This document shows positions 5,915 through 7,109 of a stretch of 7,109 bases of DNA, piece by piece. The stretch comes from Massilia sp. (lineage in GTDB: Bacteria > Pseudomonadota > Gammaproteobacteria > Burkholderiales > Burkholderiaceae_D). The stretch covers positions 545-7,653 of the forward strand of contig DNCF01000303.1 in NCBI GenBank assembly GCA_003484545.1, in the 5' to 3' direction. The stretch's first letter is position 1, and each line of letters starts with the position of its first letter. The notes below the pieces were generated by a model. That model saw only the letters and a list, made by a program, of their open reading frames with translations. It had not been told where the DNA came from and did no database searches. Made by a program: the position numbers and the translations under genes.

Positions 5915-5918
5915 TCCT
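5915..5918 (-). promoter_or_regulatory. Shine-Dalgarno site deciding the nuclease start
   Basis: AGGA on the minus strand lies 5 nt before the ATG at 5909 and overlaps the alternative ATG at 5915, which therefore cannot use it. Confidence 0.55.
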
Positions 5919-5976
5919 GAATGAGGGGATAAGCAAGTAACAGTTGTACTGACGAGTTGTTATTACGGATAGGCAT

Positions 5977-6000
5977 TTTATTATCGGAAACGATAATAAA
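5977..6000. promoter_or_regulatory. Perfect 10+10 bp inverted repeat over the nuclease promoter, candidate operator
   Basis: Plus-strand arms TTTATTATCG (5977-5986) and CGATAATAAA (5991-6000) pair perfectly around GAAA. The element covers the -10 box and most of the spacer of the predicted nuclease promoter, the usual place for a repressor site. A further GATAAT half-site occurs at 6016-6021, 24 bp from the GATAAT at 5992-5997. The spacing does not fit a standard Fur box (GATAAT-N-ATTATC), since the half-sites face the other way. It lacks a T-tract, so it is not a convincing terminator. Confidence 0.5.
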
Positions 6001-6007
6001 TCTACAA
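5980..6007 (-). promoter_or_regulatory. Candidate promoter of the nuclease/PEP-CTERM operon
   Basis: Minus-strand TTGTAG (6007-6002), a 16-bp spacer and GATAAT (5985-5980). The -10 matches 5/6, the -35 only 3/6. The predicted start near 5973 gives a leader of about 64 nt. The weak -35 suggests activator dependence or a different exact promoter. Confidence 0.4.
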
Positions 6008-6056
6008 TTTGACAGGATAATGACGAGCAATCCCCGTTTCGGTGCGGCGGATGAGG

Positions 6057-6077
6057 TATGCAGACAACATCTGCATA
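6057..6077. repeat. Inverted repeat with 8-bp arms
   Basis: TATGCAGA (6057-6064) and TCTGCATA (6070-6077) are perfect inverted arms around CAACA. It lies about 40 bp past the TIGR03790-type gene stop and about 50 bp upstream of the predicted nuclease -35. There is no T-run on either side, so it may be a regulator site or an RNA stem protecting the upstream transcript's 3' end. Confidence 0.4.
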
Positions 6078-6115
6078 TGAAAGGCACCCCGGCGGAGCGT
6101 CCGGCGCGGACCGGG
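6078..6115 (-). terminator. Weak GC-rich hairpin after the TIGR03790-type gene
   Basis: Arms CCCGG (6088-6092) and CCGGG (6111-6115) enclose a smaller TCCG/CGGA stem (6100-6103 with 6107-6110). Reading leftward it is followed by TGCCTTTC, a poor T-tract. It could end the upstream transcript, but leakage into the nuclease operon is possible. Confidence 0.25.
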
Positions 6116-6118
6116 CCA

Positions 6119-7109
6119 TCAGCGCCGCCGGTAGGGCGCCGCCAGCGGTTCGCCGATGAACAGGCCCTGGGCGGGCCAGGCCACGCTCTTCCAGTAGGCC
6201 TCGATGGCGCTGTTGCCCTGCACGTAATGGCGCAGGAGCACGGCCGGGTTCGGGAATTTCTGCCAGTGGTTGCAGGGCTCGCTGACCGTGCCGTAGCTGG
6301 CGGTGGCGCCCGCTTCCAGCCAGCGCAGGCTGCTCATCTGGCGGGTGCCGAGCAAATCGCCGCCATGCGAGGTCAGGTGATCGGCCAGCGCGCCGGGCAG
6401 GAAATGCAGGGTGTCGAGCCTGTCGACGCTGGCCTTGCCGAGCTGGTAGATCATGATGTCGCGCGCGTTCTCGAGCGCCTCGGCGCGCAGCCGCCGGGTC
6501 GCCAGCTTCTTCGCATCGATGCGGCCCGCGGGCGGAAAGAACACCGCACGGCTGTTGCGCGGCGTCTCCCGCGTGGTCAGGTAGTAGGCGCTGGCCGGCA
6601 CCAGCCGGAAGCCGCTGGCGACGCCGCGGTCGACCAGGTCCCTGGCGGCCGCCACCGATTCTGTCGGCAGCAGCATCGACAGGCGCATGCCGTGGCTGGC
6701 AAGGGGCCGCGTACTGTCCGCGTTGAAGTAGGCGCTCGGCTGCCCGGCGGCGCAGGTGTCGCGGCACAGGGCGGCGTCGAAACCCAGGGTGTAGGCGCCG
6801 GTGATCGAATTGCAGGCGACGGCATAGGGCGCCGTCCAGACCATCAGCACGGCCTGGATGTCCGGGCCGAGCTGGCGGTCGATTTCCTCCTTCAGCGCAC
6901 GGAAGCGCTGCGGCTCCAGGCTGCGCGGCTTGCCCGGGATACGCACGTGCACCACGTTGGCCTCGGGGATGGCGCGCCGGCGCCGGTAGTAGTCGCCGAC
7001 GGCGACGCTGGCCGGATCATCGTCGTTGATGACGACGGCCAGCTGGGCCGCCCGCAGGCCGCCCCGTTCGAGCCACTGGAACGCGCGCTGCGGCGGCGGC
7101 TGAAACTGC
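6119..7109 (-). CDS. TIGR03790-family protein, N-terminus missing at right edge
   Basis: 329 residues are visible; the frame is open to the window edge and the true start lies beyond it. The family is uncharacterised; as I recall, it occurs almost only in genomes that encode exosortase, the PEP-CTERM sorting enzyme. Seen, numbered from the edge: LAVVINDDDPASVAVGDYY (23-41), RRRRAIPEANVVHV (42-55), WTAPYAVACNSITGAYTLGFD (about 91-111), RPLASHGMRLSMLL, LVDRGVASG, LTTRETPRNSRAVFF, then HLTSHGGDLLG (244-254) and GATASYGTVSEPCN (267-280). It ends with EAYWKSVAWPAQGLFIGEP (303-321). The order SHGG, then GA-A-YG, then an IGEP tail recalls peptidase C25-like folds, but this is my inference. It lies 209 bp upstream of the nuclease gene on the same strand, with hairpins between them. 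Confidence 0.85.
   Translation of the reverse strand, partial: QFQPPPQRAFQWLERGGLRAAQLAVVINDDDPASVAVGDYYRRRRAIPEANVVHVRIPGKPRSLEPQRFRALKEEIDRQLGPDIQAVLMVWTAPYAVACNSITGAYTLGFDAALCRDTCAAGQPSAYFNADSTRPLASHGMRLSMLLPTESVAAARDLVDRGVASGFRLVPASAYYLTTRETPRNSRAVFFPPAGRIDAKKLATRRLRAEALENARDIMIYQLGKASVDRLDTLHFLPGALADHLTSHGGDLLGTRQMSSLRWLEAGATASYGTVSEPCNHWQKFPNPAVLLRHYVQGNSAIEAYWKSVAWPAQGLFIGEPLAAPYRRR

Noticed and set aside
3111..5924. A 937-codon open frame on the plus strand opposite the nuclease gene
   Set aside because: Its translation is low-complexity Ala/Gly/Arg/Val/His-rich with no domain or signal, and it mirrors the codon phase of the real minus-strand gene. Long antisense frames are common in GC-rich DNA.
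5977..6000. The AT-rich inverted repeat considered as a terminator or Fur box
   Set aside because: No T-tract follows it in either direction beyond its own arm, and the GATAAT half-sites have the wrong relative orientation and spacing for Fur.
5910..6767. Upstream extension of the nuclease frame through the TIGR03790-type gene
   Set aside because: The added sequence is Arg/Pro-rich, overlaps a better supported gene in another frame and runs through the AT-rich promoter region. The signal peptide starts at 5909.

Overview
The window looks like a chromosomal segment of a GC-rich betaproteobacterium, most likely Oxalobacteraceae of the Massilia/Telluria/Duganella group. The reasons are strongly GC-biased third codon positions, type II secretion genes, a PEP-CTERM protein, a TIGR03790-type protein (a family tied to exosortase-bearing genomes) and an ExeM/NucH-type secreted nuclease. 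The genus is inferred from style, not proven. No tRNA, rRNA, CRISPR array, insertion sequence or phage gene is visible.

Layout, left to right. (1) Bases 1-1052, minus strand: the 5' part of gspF (running off the left edge) preceded by a complete gspG, a pseudopilin/inner-membrane pair of a type II secretion system. gspG has a candidate promoter and a good ribosome binding site. (2) Bases 1174-1664, minus strand: a self-contained unit for a cysteine-rich lipoprotein of unknown function. Its near-consensus promoter lies so close to the ATG that the mRNA should be leaderless, and an intrinsic terminator begins inside its stop codon. (3) Bases 1631-1959: an AT-rich divergent intergenic region with a perfect 16-bp palindrome, a tandem 10-bp repeat and a sigma70-like promoter for a small plus-strand lipoprotein of 93 residues (1960-2241). 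(4) Bases 2265-2301: a strong hairpin terminator, placed to end the minus-strand operon and probably also the plus-strand lipoprotein gene. (5) Bases 2335-5909, minus strand: a two-gene operon of a large ExeM/NucH-like extracellular endonuclease followed by a PEP-CTERM protein, whose Shine-Dalgarno abuts the nuclease stop. (6) Bases 5910-6118: an intergenic region with a promoter overlapped by a perfect 10+10 bp inverted repeat, and a second hairpin. (7) Bases 6119-7109, minus strand: a TIGR03790-family protein lacking its N-terminus at the right edge.

The most notable point is an in-frame TAG at codon 539 of the nuclease gene. It separates the signal peptide, lamin-tail and OB-fold part from the whole catalytic endonuclease/exonuclease/phosphatase domain, while the frame and all catalytic motifs downstream are kept. 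The gene is therefore a very recently broken pseudogene, a one-base sequence error, or a case of stop readthrough.

Functionally the window is about the cell surface and secretion: a secretion-machine fragment, an exported nuclease, an exosortase-type surface protein, an exosortase-associated protein of unknown role and two lipoproteins. That the nuclease is exported by this type II system is plausible but not shown by the sequence.
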